Assembly (NCBI GenBank): GCA_947389015.1
Contig: CANDVA010000019.1
Location: 1 to 53,389, forward strand
Length of the DNA stretch: 53,389 nt
Source: an uncultured Clostridia bacterium
GTDB taxonomy: Bacteria; Bacillota; Clostridia; Oscillospirales; Ruminococcaceae
Reading direction: 5' to 3'
Part shown: one piece after another, positions 1 through 7,712 of the stretch
Layout of the letters: the number at the start of each line of letters is the position of its first letter
Position numbering within the stretch: position 1 is the first letter of the stretch
The notes under the pieces: generated by a model
The model's input: only the letters and a program-made list of their open reading frames with translations
What the model was told of the DNA's origin: nothing
The model's database searches: none
Made by a program: the position numbers and the translations under genes

Positions 1-190
1 TGGGGCCGCCCATTTGGCCCCCCCCTATGTTCCCCACTAACAAACCGCGGGGGGGGGGCACTCACTGGCGGGGCATCTGCCCCCGCGCCCCCGCCAAAGG
101 GACCTGTCCCTTTGGAATCCCGATTTTTGGCATTTTTTCACAAAGTGCTGTTTGATATTTTTGCTAAAAAAACGATTTTACAAAAAGTAC
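1..190. other. Gene-free left edge with G/C homopolymers
   Basis: No coding frame could be supported here. The stretch has an 8-nt C run (18-25), a 10-nt G run (49-58), a GC-rich hairpin (68-74 with 79-86) and the palindrome at 94-115. It ends at the promoter of the small regulator gene. Long homopolymers are also places where assembly errors occur. Confidence 0.6.
94..115. repeat. Perfect 10-bp inverted repeat, 2-nt loop
   Basis: CCAAAGGGAC at 94-103 and GTCCCTTTGG at 106-115 are exact reverse complements separated by CT. There is no following T tract, so it is not a standard terminator for the + strand. It may be an interspersed palindromic repeat or the end of a mobile segment. No second identical copy was found in the window. 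Confidence 0.75.
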
Positions 191-219
191 TTGACTTTTA
201 GAGTTCCCTGATGTATAAT
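191..219 (+). promoter_or_regulatory. SigA-type promoter of the RHH gene
   Basis: TTGACT (191-196) and TATAAT (214-219) are separated by 17 nt, 31 nt upstream of the ATG of the ribbon-helix-helix gene. An AGAGGTGG ribosome binding site lies just before that ATG. Confidence 0.85.
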
Positions 220-250
220 GATATTGTGAGACCCGAAAAGAGGTGGAAAT

Positions 251-424
251 ATGTCTCCGAGAACAGGCAGACCAAAATCGGATAATCCCAAGGAAATTGA
301 CGTAAAGGTGCGTTTTGACAAAGCTACCAATAACAGGCTGTTGGATTATTGTGAAGAACATAATATCACCAGAGCTGAAGCGATACGCCGCGGGGTTGAT
401 CTCCTTTTGGAGCAAAAAAAATAA
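251..424 (+). CDS. Small ribbon-helix-helix (CopG/Arc-like) DNA-binding protein
   Basis: A 57-residue protein read directly from the sequence. It has a short basic N-terminus (SPRTGRPKSD), a beta strand (EIDVKVRFD), then two helices ending in RAEAIRRGVDLLLEQ. This is the ribbon-helix-helix layout of CopG/Arc-type dimeric repressors, where the beta strand contacts DNA bases. It has its own strong promoter and ribosome binding site, with hairpins directly after the stop. Proteins of this type are common copy-control or regulatory proteins on small mobile elements. The next reading frame appears truncated, so this is probably the left part of a broken element. The target operator is unknown. Confidence 0.8.
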   Translation: MSPRTGRPKSDNPKEIDVKVRFDKATNNRLLDYCEEHNITRAEAIRRGVDLLLEQKK

Positions 425-461
425 GCTGTTGCCCTCCGACCAAAGATTACAACAGCTTATT
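420..461. repeat. 12-bp hairpin after the RHH gene
   Basis: AATAAGCTGTTG (420-431) and CAACAGCTTATT (450-461) are perfect reverse complements around an 18-nt loop, overlapping the stop codon of the RHH gene. No T tract follows, so it may stabilise the mRNA 3' end, act in both directions, or belong to the element's structure. Confidence 0.75.
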
Positions 462-480
462 ATGCCCCGACAGGAAAATC

Positions 481-510
481 CTATCTAAAATCTATTATAC
501 CATTAGATAG
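481..510. repeat. 8-bp inverted repeat upstream of the truncated gene
   Basis: CTATCTAA (481-488) and TTAGATAG (503-510) are perfect reverse complements. Outward, GACAGGAAAATC (starting near 469) and CTTTCTTGTC extend the symmetry imperfectly. With the 420-461 hairpin, this packs two structured motifs into about 100 nt between the RHH gene and the next start codon. Confidence 0.6.
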
Positions 511-547
511 CTTTCTTGTCAAGTATTTTAAGAAAGGAAATTTAAAA

Positions 548-685
548 ATGGGTATTTTAGAGGTAATTTACAACAACTACTGCGAGGGCAGATTCACGGT
601 GAGAATGCCCGAGCACACCGCAAGCGACAATATCAAGATAATGAGTATCGAAAAGATGTTTGATATGTCGCCGCAGCAGATATCA
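548..685 (+). pseudogene. 5' fragment of an unrecognised gene, truncated at the MFS locus
   Basis: An ATG preceded by AAGAAAGGAAATTTAAAA opens a frame beginning MGILEVIYNNYCEGRFTVRM and running to about QQISS. It reads as normal soluble protein for about 46 residues. Near 685 it changes to low-complexity Ser/Phe/Asn residues, which are the reverse complement of the 3' end of the MFS gene. I read this as a truncated gene whose junction lies at about 680-690. The frame stays open to 799, but that tail is antisense to the transporter. I do not recognise the family. It was probably the second gene of the element carrying the RHH regulator. Confidence 0.55.
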
Positions 686-1927
686 TCATTTTTTTCTCCT
701 TTTTCTCCATTTTTCAATTGCAATTGTAACACGGTTTTTATAATCCATTCTATGTTTTCCCGATACTTTCAGCAAAACAAGAGATATTATCAGCACTAGC
801 GGGAATATACAGCCAACAAGCATTCCTCTCTGCAAATTATCGTTTGCACTCTGCGCTGCGCCGCCTACCAAGCCTGGACCGAAAGCTCCTCCAAGGTCTC
901 CCGCCATAGCCAGCAGGGCAAACATTGCCGTACCTCCGGCAGGAATATGTTCCGAACATATGCTTATTGTACCGGGCCACATAATTCCTACCGAGAAACC
1001 GCAGACGATGCAGCCTGCCAAGCCTACTGCGGGCGAGTCCGACAGTGAAGCGGCTATGTAGCACATCAGACAAAGACAGCCCGAGCCAAGCATAAATTTC
1101 ATCAAATTCAGCTTGCCGCCGTACTTTCCGTAAATTGCTCTGCTTATGCCCATTGTTACCGCAAACATGCAGGGACCCGCAAGGTCTCCCGCCGCCTTTG
1201 ACAAACCGAGAGCCGCTTCGGAATACGCAGAAGCCCACTGCGCCATGGACAGTTCCGAAGCCCCCGCGCAGACCATAAGGATAATAGCCAGCCAGAACAA
1301 CGGTATGCGGAGCAGACCGCTTATTTTCATTCCCTCGCCGTTGTCCGTAAGCTTTTCGATAGGGCAGACCGCGAAATTAAACACATTGACAACGGGTATC
1401 ACCGCCCAAACGCAGGCAAGCCATTTCCAGCTTTCTATGCCGAATAACGCGAAAAAAGCGGTTGATATAAGTATTACTCCCACCGAGCCCCAGCAGTAAA
1501 ACGAGTGCAGCAGGCTCATAACCGCATCCTTGTTTTCAAAAGGACACGCCTCGACGATAGGACTGCCCAGCACCTCTATAAGTCCACTGCCTACGGCATA
1601 GACTACAACGCTTGTTATTATCCCGACAAACGGGTCGGACAAAAGCTCGGGTAAAAATGCAAGTCCCACAAGTCCTGCGGCAGAGCATATTTCGGCAGCC
1701 ACAGCGCATTGACGGTATCCTATCCTGTCCGCAAATTTCGCGCACAAAACGTCCGTAATAAGCTGCGTTACGAAAAACACAGAGGATATAAGAGCGATTT
1801 TTCCCAACGGTATACCGTAATCGCTGTGAAATCTAAGAAACAGCAGCGGCGCGAAGTTTGCCGCTATTGCCTGAGTTATAAAGCCCAGATAGCAAGCCGC
1901 CAAAGTTTTTTTATAATTATTTGTCAT
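686..1927 (-). CDS. Major facilitator superfamily transporter
   Basis: A 413-residue integral membrane protein with about 12 predicted membrane spans and a strongly basic cytoplasmic tail (EKWRKRRKK). The loop after the second span has FADRIGYR, matching the MFS motif-A consensus (G-x-x-x-D-R-x-G-R-R). The second half has Gly/Ala/Pro-rich helices typical of the sugar/drug MFS fold. Substrate cannot be read from the sequence. The start is an ATG with GGAGGG 8 nt upstream. The gene is divergent from an AraC-family regulator whose short intergenic region holds its promoter, so regulator and transporter are probably functionally linked. Confidence 0.85.
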   Translation of the reverse strand: MTNNYKKTLAACYLGFITQAIAANFAPLLFLRFHSDYGIPLGKIALISSVFFVTQLITDVLCAKFADRIGYRQCAVAAEICSAAGLVGLAFLPELLSDPFVGIITSVVVYAVGSGLIEVLGSPIVEACPFENKDAVMSLLHSFYCWGSVGVILISTAFFALFGIESWKWLACVWAVIPVVNVFNFAVCPIEKLTDNGEGMKISGLLRIPLFWLAIILMVCAGASELSMAQWASAYSEAALGLSKAAGDLAGPCMFAVTMGISRAIYGKYGGKLNLMKFMLGSGCLCLMCYIAASLSDSPAVGLAGCIVCGFSVGIMWPGTISICSEHIPAGGTAMFALLAMAGDLGGAFGPGLVGGAAQSANDNLQRGMLVGCIFPLVLIISLVLLKVSGKHRMDYKNRVTIAIEKWRKRRKK

Positions 1928-1965
1928 ATTGACTTCCCTCCGATTTATTGTTATAATGTAATTGT

Positions 1966-1994
1966 ATCATATCACAGGTGTGTTGGAAAATCAA
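1966..1994 (-). promoter_or_regulatory. Promoter of the MFS gene
   Basis: On the minus strand TTGATT (1989-1994) and TATGAT (1966-1971) are separated by 17 nt. The element sits in the 118-nt divergent region shared with the AraC gene, so a regulator bound there could affect both genes. Confidence 0.7.
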
Positions 1995-2045
1995 GACACT
2001 ATTTCACAATTTTATTACACAATATCGTAAAGAGGAGGCGCGGCA

Positions 2046-2936
2046 ATGAATGCGGACAACAACTACAGCAGGATAAAAACCGACGAGACTCTGAGAGAAA
2101 CGGTTTATCACGGCAGCGAGGAATATCCTTTCAAATATTATAAGGAGGATATATGGCTGTTTGATTTTCACTGCATTGACTGGCACTGGCATTCCGAGGT
2201 GGAATTTGTATTTATTGAGAAGGGTGCGGCTGAATTTCTTGTCGGAAGCGGCAGACACGTTCTGACCGAGGGTACCGGCATATTTATAAATTCGCAGGTC
2301 ATTCACCGTTTTGAAGCGTCCGAAAGCGTTATTATCCCAAATATCGTATTTTCGCCGTCCTTGATTTCCTCGGAGGACAGCCTGATATACCGCAAGTATA
2401 TCCAGCCCCTGCTTGATTCGTCGATTGAGTGTTTGATATTTTCACCCGAAATTTTATGGCAGAATGACGTTCTGAAAAACTTGCTGTCAGTATTTGACGT
2501 TCAGGAAAGGGCAGCTGTTTGCGAAATAAAGACAGTTGAACTTCTGCTAAAAATATGGGAAAGCATATACGAAAATATAAATATATCGGAAAGCATTCCC
2601 ACAGCAAAAGCGTCCGCCCACACGCAGGCGCAGCTTCAGATAATGATGCAGTACATAAATAAAAATTATGCGGAGCATATAACTCTTGCCGACATAGCGC
2701 AAACCGTGTCTGTCAGCAAAAGCAGCGCGCTGAATATATTCAACAAATATCTGCACATTTCCCCCGTGAGCTATTTGATAAACTACAGACTTAAACGTGC
2801 CGCAAAGCTCCTCGCCTCAACGGACAGCAGTATTTACTCAATTGCTCATGACACTGGCTTTGAAAATGTCGGTTACTTCTGCCGCAGTTTCAAAGATCTT
2901 TTCGGTGTCACACCAAGTGAATACAGAAAAAAATAA
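2046..2936 (+). CDS. AraC-family transcriptional regulator
   Basis: A 296-residue protein. The N-terminal part (about 25-120) is cupin-like, with the His-rich strand WHWHSEVEFVFIEKG and a turn resembling the sugar-binding pocket of AraC-type sensors. The C-terminal 100 residues have two helix-turn-helix units: ITLADIAQTVSVSKSSALN and the conserved closing block SIAHDTGFENVGYFCRSFKD followed by GVTPSEYRKK. The ribosome binding site AGGAGG is 7 nt before the ATG. It is divergent from the MFS transporter, and the usual role of such a pair is effector-dependent control of uptake or efflux. The effector is unknown. Confidence 0.9.
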   Translation: MNADNNYSRIKTDETLRETVYHGSEEYPFKYYKEDIWLFDFHCIDWHWHSEVEFVFIEKGAAEFLVGSGRHVLTEGTGIFINSQVIHRFEASESVIIPNIVFSPSLISSEDSLIYRKYIQPLLDSSIECLIFSPEILWQNDVLKNLLSVFDVQERAAVCEIKTVELLLKIWESIYENINISESIPTAKASAHTQAQLQIMMQYINKNYAEHITLADIAQTVSVSKSSALNIFNKYLHISPVSYLINYRLKRAAKLLASTDSSIYSIAHDTGFENVGYFCRSFKDLFGVTPSEYRKK

Positions 2937-3034
2937 AAAAACGCTGTATTTGTCTTTGATAACGATATTTTGAGAAAACTTCTATATCGCTACCACACTA
3001 TATTCGGGGCGGTTTTCTTTTTTCGCAAATATAC

Positions 3035-3063
3035 TTGAAAATTCCGCTATAAAATGCTATAAT
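3035..3063 (+). promoter_or_regulatory. Promoter of the first ATP-grasp gene
   Basis: TTGAAA (3035-3040) and TATAAT (3058-3063) with a 17-nt spacer, 33 nt before the ATG. A GGGGGAG ribosome binding site follows. Confidence 0.8.
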
Positions 3064-3096
3064 AACAATCGGTAGTAATTTTGGGGGAGCGTTAAA

Positions 3097-4149
3097 ATGA
3101 ACAGGATAAAAATATTTTTCAGGCGGCTTTTCGGCGGCAGCTTCAAGCGTATGTTCAAGCAGATAGAGCTTATACACAAGGAAACGGGCGCTAACCGTTT
3201 CGTGATGTTTTTCGATATGATATGGTGTATTTTCCGCTACGGCGTGGGATATCAGGATTATCACGTTTTCGGGTTCGCGCTGATACGCGGGAAAAAGCGC
3301 CGCACGTTTATGACCATGAACGATAATTCCGCGATATCGCACCTTCTCAATTCGCGCGAGTATTTTCATTATTTCGACGATAAGGCGGAGTTCAACGAAC
3401 GGTTCCGCGAATATATCGGACGTGATTTTATCGACCTGCGCAATGTCGGAGCGGAGGAGCTGAAACGCTTCTGCGAGGGCAAGGAGACGGTATTCGCAAA
3501 GCATACCAACGACTTCGGCGGCAGCGGTATCTCCCGCGAGGAGATAACCGCCGATACCGACTTCGCGGCGCTGTACGAGCGGCTTTGCGGCAACAAGCAG
3601 TACCTTGTCGAGGACGAATTGAAGCAGCACGGGAAGATGGATCTGCTGTCGCCGTCGTCGATAAACACCATACGCATAGTTACGCTTTATTGGAATGATA
3701 CGGCGCATTTTATGTACGCGCTCGTGCGCATGAGCAACGGCGAAAACTGCGTCGACAATATTTGCAGCGGCGGAATGTACGTCTCGATAGGCGGCGACGG
3801 AATTATTCATAAGCCCGCTTTCTGCGACGCGACGGGCGAGTACTACGCCGCGCACCCGTTTACGAAAACGGTATTCGACGGCTTTGAGATACCGCTTTTT
3901 AACGAGGCTGTGGAGCTGTGCAAACGCGCGGCGGCGGTGTATCCGCAGGTCGGATATATAGGCTGGGACGTCGCGATAACGCCCGACAAGCCCGTGCTCG
4001 TCGAGGGGAATACGCTCCCGAGCTATGATATGTGTCAGAACTACGGACATATCGACAACAAGATCGGCGTGCTGCCGAAATTCAAGGCGGTGCTCGGCGG
4101 GGAGTTTTTCAAAAAAGGCAAACAGACACTTTTTGACAAAGAATTGTGA
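3097..4149 (+). CDS. Sugar-transfer-associated ATP-grasp protein, copy 1
   Basis: A 350-residue protein with a basic N-terminus (RRLFGGSFKRMF). ATP-grasp signatures appear in order: the nucleotide-binding strand VFAKHTNDFGGSGI (about 131-144), YLVEDELKQH (about 168-177), SINTIRIVT (about 187-195), and the closing metal-binding strand PVLVEGNTLPSYD (about 307-319). This matches the ATP-grasp group often found with sugar-transfer and capsule genes; the enzymes ligate a carboxylate to an amine or thiol through an acyl-phosphate. No glycosyltransferase or capsule gene is nearby, so the substrate is unknown. A close paralogue follows after 229 nt. Confidence 0.8.
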   Translation: MNRIKIFFRRLFGGSFKRMFKQIELIHKETGANRFVMFFDMIWCIFRYGVGYQDYHVFGFALIRGKKRRTFMTMNDNSAISHLLNSREYFHYFDDKAEFNERFREYIGRDFIDLRNVGAEELKRFCEGKETVFAKHTNDFGGSGISREEITADTDFAALYERLCGNKQYLVEDELKQHGKMDLLSPSSINTIRIVTLYWNDTAHFMYALVRMSNGENCVDNICSGGMYVSIGGDGIIHKPAFCDATGEYYAAHPFTKTVFDGFEIPLFNEAVELCKRAAAVYPQVGYIGWDVAITPDKPVLVEGNTLPSYDMCQNYGHIDNKIGVLPKFKAVLGGEFFKKGKQTLFDKEL

Positions 4150-4378
4150 AGTAAATGTTTCATAATTCTTACATATAAAATACATATTTATTTTCCTTAT
4201 TTTTCAAGTCGGCGATGTATAATTTAAAACGATCCGAAGATAGTGACAAATTATACAAGCCTGCCGATAAAACCGCTCAATTATTTTAAAAGCGTGACTT
4301 TTCCCGTTTTTTCCGTTACTATAAACAGAGGGTCGGAATAGTTTATTTTAGGAACAACGACGGAAATGGGGAAAAGCT

Positions 4379-5389
4379 ATGACGAACAATAAAAGTGTGT
4401 TTTTAAGGAGACTGGCGGGCGGCAGCTTTAGGAGAATGCTCGCGCAGGTAGAACTTGTCCGCGGTGAAACGGGACGAAGCCGCCCGCTGATCTTCGCGGA
4501 TATGGCGTGGTGCATAATGCGCTACGGCGTGGGCTACCGCGATTACAGGGTGTTCGGATTTTCGGAGATACGCGGAAAATATCGCTTGACGTTCCTTACC
4601 ATGAACAAAAATCTCGAGCTGTGCGAGCGTCTGAATTCGCGGGAATTCACGTACCTTTTTGACGATAAGGCGATGTTCAACGCGCGTTTTTCGGAGTATA
4701 TCGGGCGCGATTACACAGACCTCCGCAAGGCGGACAAAAGCGAATTCGCGGAGTTCTGCAAGGGCAGGAGCACCGTATTCGCAAAGCGTGTGAACGATTT
4801 CGGCGGGAGCGGCATTTCCCGCGTGAGGATAGGCGGCGGGACGGATTTCGGAAAGCTTTACGATCATCTTTGCGGCAGGGGTCAATTCCTCGTCGAGGAG
4901 GAGCTGAAGCAGCACGAGCGGATGAAGCTGCTGTCTCCGGGCTCGGTGAACACGCTGCGTATCGTGACCATACGTTACAACGGAAAAGCCGAGGTGCTGT
5001 ACGCGGTGGTGAGAATGGGGGTCGGCGGCTCTTGCGTCGACAATACGTGCAGCGGTGGAATATACGCTCCGATATGCAGCGGCGGCGCGATATCTAGGCC
5101 CGCGTTCCGCGACAGCACGGGCGAGTATTTTGAAAAGCACCCGACAACGGGAACTATTCTCGTCGGCTTTGAGATACCGATGTTCGGCGAGGCGCTGGAG
5201 CTTTGCATACGCGCGGCGGCGGTTGTGCCGCAGGTGGGCTACGTCGGCTGGGACGTCGCGATAACTCCCGACAAGCCTGTGCTTATCGAGGGCAACGCTC
5301 TGCCGAATTACACGCTCTGTCAGAATTTCCGCTACAACGACAACGGCAAGGGGATATTGCCGCGGATAAATGAAATTTTGGGCGAATAA
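4379..5389 (+). CDS. Sugar-transfer-associated ATP-grasp protein, copy 2
   Basis: A 336-residue paralogue of the upstream gene, well over half identical by eye along its whole length (GGSFRRML, YGVGYRDYRVFGF, KRVNDFGGSGIS, SVNTLRIVT, PVLIEGNALPNY). Every ATP-grasp motif is kept, so both copies are probably active. The 229-nt region before it has a TATAAT (4218-4223) without a good -35 box. The ribosome binding site is weak (GGGGAAAAG). The C-terminus is shorter than copy 1, lacking the lysine-rich tail. The tandem arrangement points to duplication followed by divergence; substrate and pathway remain unknown. Confidence 0.8.
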   Translation: MTNNKSVFLRRLAGGSFRRMLAQVELVRGETGRSRPLIFADMAWCIMRYGVGYRDYRVFGFSEIRGKYRLTFLTMNKNLELCERLNSREFTYLFDDKAMFNARFSEYIGRDYTDLRKADKSEFAEFCKGRSTVFAKRVNDFGGSGISRVRIGGGTDFGKLYDHLCGRGQFLVEEELKQHERMKLLSPGSVNTLRIVTIRYNGKAEVLYAVVRMGVGGSCVDNTCSGGIYAPICSGGAISRPAFRDSTGEYFEKHPTTGTILVGFEIPMFGEALELCIRAAAVVPQVGYVGWDVAITPDKPVLIEGNALPNYTLCQNFRYNDNGKGILPRINEILGE

Positions 5390-5392
5390 CGC

Positions 5393-5421
5393 TTGACCTT
5401 TCGGTCAAATAGTGGTATAAT
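5393..5421 (+). promoter_or_regulatory. Promoter with palindromic -35 region
   Basis: TTGACC (5393-5398) and TATAAT (5416-5421) are separated by 17 nt, 38 nt before the HAD gene. The -35 box is one arm of the inverted repeat TTGACC-TTTC-GGTCAA (5393-5408). A regulator binding that symmetric site would cover the -35 box. Confidence 0.8.
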
Positions 5422-5459
5422 GGTTAAAATGTACCGCTGTTTTACCGAAAGGATTTTTT

Positions 5460-6236
5460 ATGTTTTCATATAAACTGATAGTACTCGATCTTGACGGAAC
5501 ACTGTTAAATTCAAAAAAGGAGATATCCGGGGGCGATCTCGCGGCGCTGAAAAAGGCGCGCGGGGACGGCGCTCTCATCGCGTTTTCGACGGCGCGTTCG
5601 GCGGGCGCGATGAGGGAATACATAGCCGCCGTGCAGCCCGACATACTGATATCGAACGGCGGCGCACTGGTCGAGCGTAACGGCGAGGTCATTTTCAGCC
5701 GTCGGCTTTCCGCGGAGAGCGTGCGGCATATTATCAAGCGCTGCTTTGAGCTGTCGGACGGCAAGTGCGAGATAACGATAGAGACCGACCGCGGCTACTT
5801 CTGGAACTACAAGCCCGACTGCGATTTTTCGTGGTATGAGGCTGTTGATAATGTGATCTATGATGATTTTTCGGATTTCCGTCAATCCGCTTATAAGGTA
5901 ACGGCAGAGGTGGAGCGCGGGGAGGACGCGGAGAAGATCGCCGCCGAGCTTCCCGACTGCGGAACGCTCTCGTTCCGCGGCGAGATATGGCGCAGGTTCG
6001 CGCATATCGAGGCGACCAAGAGGAATGCGCTGGAGCATATCTGCGACTGTCTGCGAATTCTGCCAAAGGAGATATTGGCGTTCGGCGACGACCGTAACGA
6101 CCTCGAAATGCTGGAATACTGCACGGGAGTCGCAATGGGGAACGCTCTGGATGAGGTAAAGGCGGCGGCAGCGTTTATAACCGAAACCAACGATAACGAC
6201 GGCGTGGCGAAATTTATAGCCGGAATACAGGGGTGA
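5460..6236 (+). CDS. HAD-superfamily sugar-phosphatase, Cof type
   Basis: A 258-residue haloacid-dehalogenase phosphatase. Motif I is LDLDGTLLNS with nucleophile Asp10 and acid/base Asp12; motif II is in the AFSTARS strand; motif IV is the acidic GDDRNDLEML near residue 206. The large C2-type cap between them is typical of the Cof/YidA group, which dephosphorylates small phosphosugars and nucleotides in the cytoplasm. It has its own promoter, with GAAAGGA before the ATG, and is followed after 4 nt by recO, so the promoter may also serve recO and mutS2. Substrate not assignable. Confidence 0.85.
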   Translation: MFSYKLIVLDLDGTLLNSKKEISGGDLAALKKARGDGALIAFSTARSAGAMREYIAAVQPDILISNGGALVERNGEVIFSRRLSAESVRHIIKRCFELSDGKCEITIETDRGYFWNYKPDCDFSWYEAVDNVIYDDFSDFRQSAYKVTAEVERGEDAEKIAAELPDCGTLSFRGEIWRRFAHIEATKRNALEHICDCLRILPKEILAFGDDRNDLEMLEYCTGVAMGNALDEVKAAAAFITETNDNDGVAKFIAGIQG

Positions 6237-6240
6237 GGAC

Positions 6241-7011
6241 GTGCTTGTAACATACGACGGAATAGTGATAGGCAGGCGCGAGATCGGCGAGAACAGCTGC
6301 TTTATCGACATACTGACCGACGAGCGGGGAGTAGTCGAGGCGACTGCTCACGGCGCGAAGAAGATAAACAGCAGCCTGTTGTCGTCCGCGGCGCTGTTTT
6401 CATATTCGACGTTCTGCCTTAACAAGACAAAGCTGCGGTATACGGTCAATTCCGCAAAGCCGAAATTCGGGTTTCACGAGCTGGGCAGCGATATAGTAAA
6501 GCTCGCGCTCGCGTCGTATTTTGCGCAGGCGGTAAAGTACTGCACGCCCTCGGAGCAGGTACAGTCCGAGAACACGCGCGACAGCGTGGTGCGCTTTTTC
6601 GCGATAGCGCTGTACGAGATACTTCACGCGGGGGAGAGCCGCTCGCTGAACGCGGTCAAGAGCGCCTTTGAGCTCCGTTACAGCTCAATGCTCGGCTTTG
6701 TGCCCAATCTCGTAGCCTGCGACAACTGCGGTCAATACGAGTGCGAGCGCGGAATGTACTTTCTTCTGCGAAAGGCAATGCTTCTCTGCGCGGATTGTAT
6801 AAATTCCGAATACGAGGGGGAGCATATAAAGCTGTACCCCGAAACGCTGTTCGCTATGCGGTGCGCGGTGTTCTCGCCGCTTGAGCGGTGCTTTAAGTTC
6901 ACGGTGAGCCGCGACGCGGAAAAGCAGCTCTCGGCGATAACGGAGGACTATTTTCTGTACAGGACTGAGCGGAGCTTTACCGCGCTGGAATATTATAAGG
7001 GTCTGGTGTAA
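6241..7011 (+). CDS. recO: DNA repair protein RecO
   Basis: A 256-residue RecO. It has the N-terminal OB fold (MLVTYDGIVIGRREIGENSC), a helical middle, and the zinc site formed by CDNC plus a distal CADC pair (about 160-182). RecO acts with RecF and RecR to load RecA on SSB-coated gapped DNA and anneals complementary strands. The GTG start at 6241 is preceded by GGGGTGAGG and lies 4 nt after the HAD stop, indicating co-transcription. In many Clostridia recO is near era and cdd; here it precedes a zinc-ribbon protein and mutS2. Confidence 0.9.
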   Translation: MLVTYDGIVIGRREIGENSCFIDILTDERGVVEATAHGAKKINSSLLSSAALFSYSTFCLNKTKLRYTVNSAKPKFGFHELGSDIVKLALASYFAQAVKYCTPSEQVQSENTRDSVVRFFAIALYEILHAGESRSLNAVKSAFELRYSSMLGFVPNLVACDNCGQYECERGMYFLLRKAMLLCADCINSEYEGEHIKLYPETLFAMRCAVFSPLERCFKFTVSRDAEKQLSAITEDYFLYRTERSFTALEYYKGLV

Positions 7012-7012
7012 A

Positions 7013-7702
7013 ATGGAAAACTATTTTGAAGGGGAGCGGAAAGATTATTTCGCTCTGAAATACTGCGATCAATGCTACGAGATACTTGAAGGAGGCTTTG
7101 ACGGTACCTGTCCCGTATGCGGACAGAAGACCGCGGCGCTGAATATCAACAAGCGCCTGAAATTTGACGGCTCCATTGAAAAAAAGGACAGGAACGCTCT
7201 GAAAAAGGCGGCGGCGATAGCGGGTGCGGCGAGCGTTATCCATCTCGGGTATTCGCTGATAGCTCTGCTTATGCTGACGGGAGTTATCGACGGTGTATTG
7301 AAGAAGTTCGCTGAGGATATCCCTGCGTTTGCTAACGGTCTTGGAATTTTAATCGCGGCGGCATTCGTGTTATTGTCGCTGGTCGGTATCACACTGAGTA
7401 TCGGGGTGCTTGCCGATATGGATTATTCGGTGATCGCGCTGATGTGGTTTCTGGAAAAGTTAGCTCCGTCTGTCATCATATCGGTAAATTTGGTAAGTCT
7501 GGGACTATACATTTACGCATTCGTTTATCTGGATAAACTGAATGCGCGTCTCGGCAGCGATAAGCTGCAAATCGCGCGTATGCGTAACGTTCACAAGGCG
7601 CAAAATCCCGTTGATAAGGGAGATGTGTGGTACTGTGATAACTGCGGATTTATCAACGGCAATCTTGACAATGAATGTAAATCATGCGGAAAATACAAAT
7701 GA
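7013..7702 (+). CDS. Membrane protein with two zinc ribbons, function unknown
   Basis: A 229-residue protein. An N-terminal C4 zinc ribbon (CDQC about 18-21, CPVC about 33-36) is followed by about three hydrophobic segments (about 65-95, 105-135, 145-172) and a C-terminal C4 ribbon (CDNC and CKSC, about 209-227). The ribbons flank the membrane part. The C-terminal one resembles the small RanBP2/rubredoxin-type ribbons of Clostridial proteins of unknown role. It starts 1 nt after the recO stop and its stop is 10 nt before mutS2, so it lies inside a repair operon, but nothing in it shows a repair function. Confidence 0.75.
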   Translation: MENYFEGERKDYFALKYCDQCYEILEGGFDGTCPVCGQKTAALNINKRLKFDGSIEKKDRNALKKAAAIAGAASVIHLGYSLIALLMLTGVIDGVLKKFAEDIPAFANGLGILIAAAFVLLSLVGITLSIGVLADMDYSVIALMWFLEKLAPSVIISVNLVSLGLYIYAFVYLDKLNARLGSDKLQIARMRNVHKAQNPVDKGDVWYCDNCGFINGNLDNECKSCGKYK

Positions 7703-7712
7703 GGTATCAATT

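Noticed and set aside
420-461. Standard terminator after the RHH gene
   Set aside because: The hairpin is perfect but has no T tract, so it is listed as a repeat, not as a terminator.
2998-4185. Long minus-strand reading frame opposite the first ATP-grasp gene
   Set aside because: It is the antisense of a clearly conserved protein; it has no ribosome binding site, and its composition is the mirror of the GC-rich codons on the + strand.
7542-7712. Upstream start for mutS2
   Set aside because: The extra 57 residues overlap the previous gene and have no match to MutS2; the ATG at 7713 has a good ribosome binding site.
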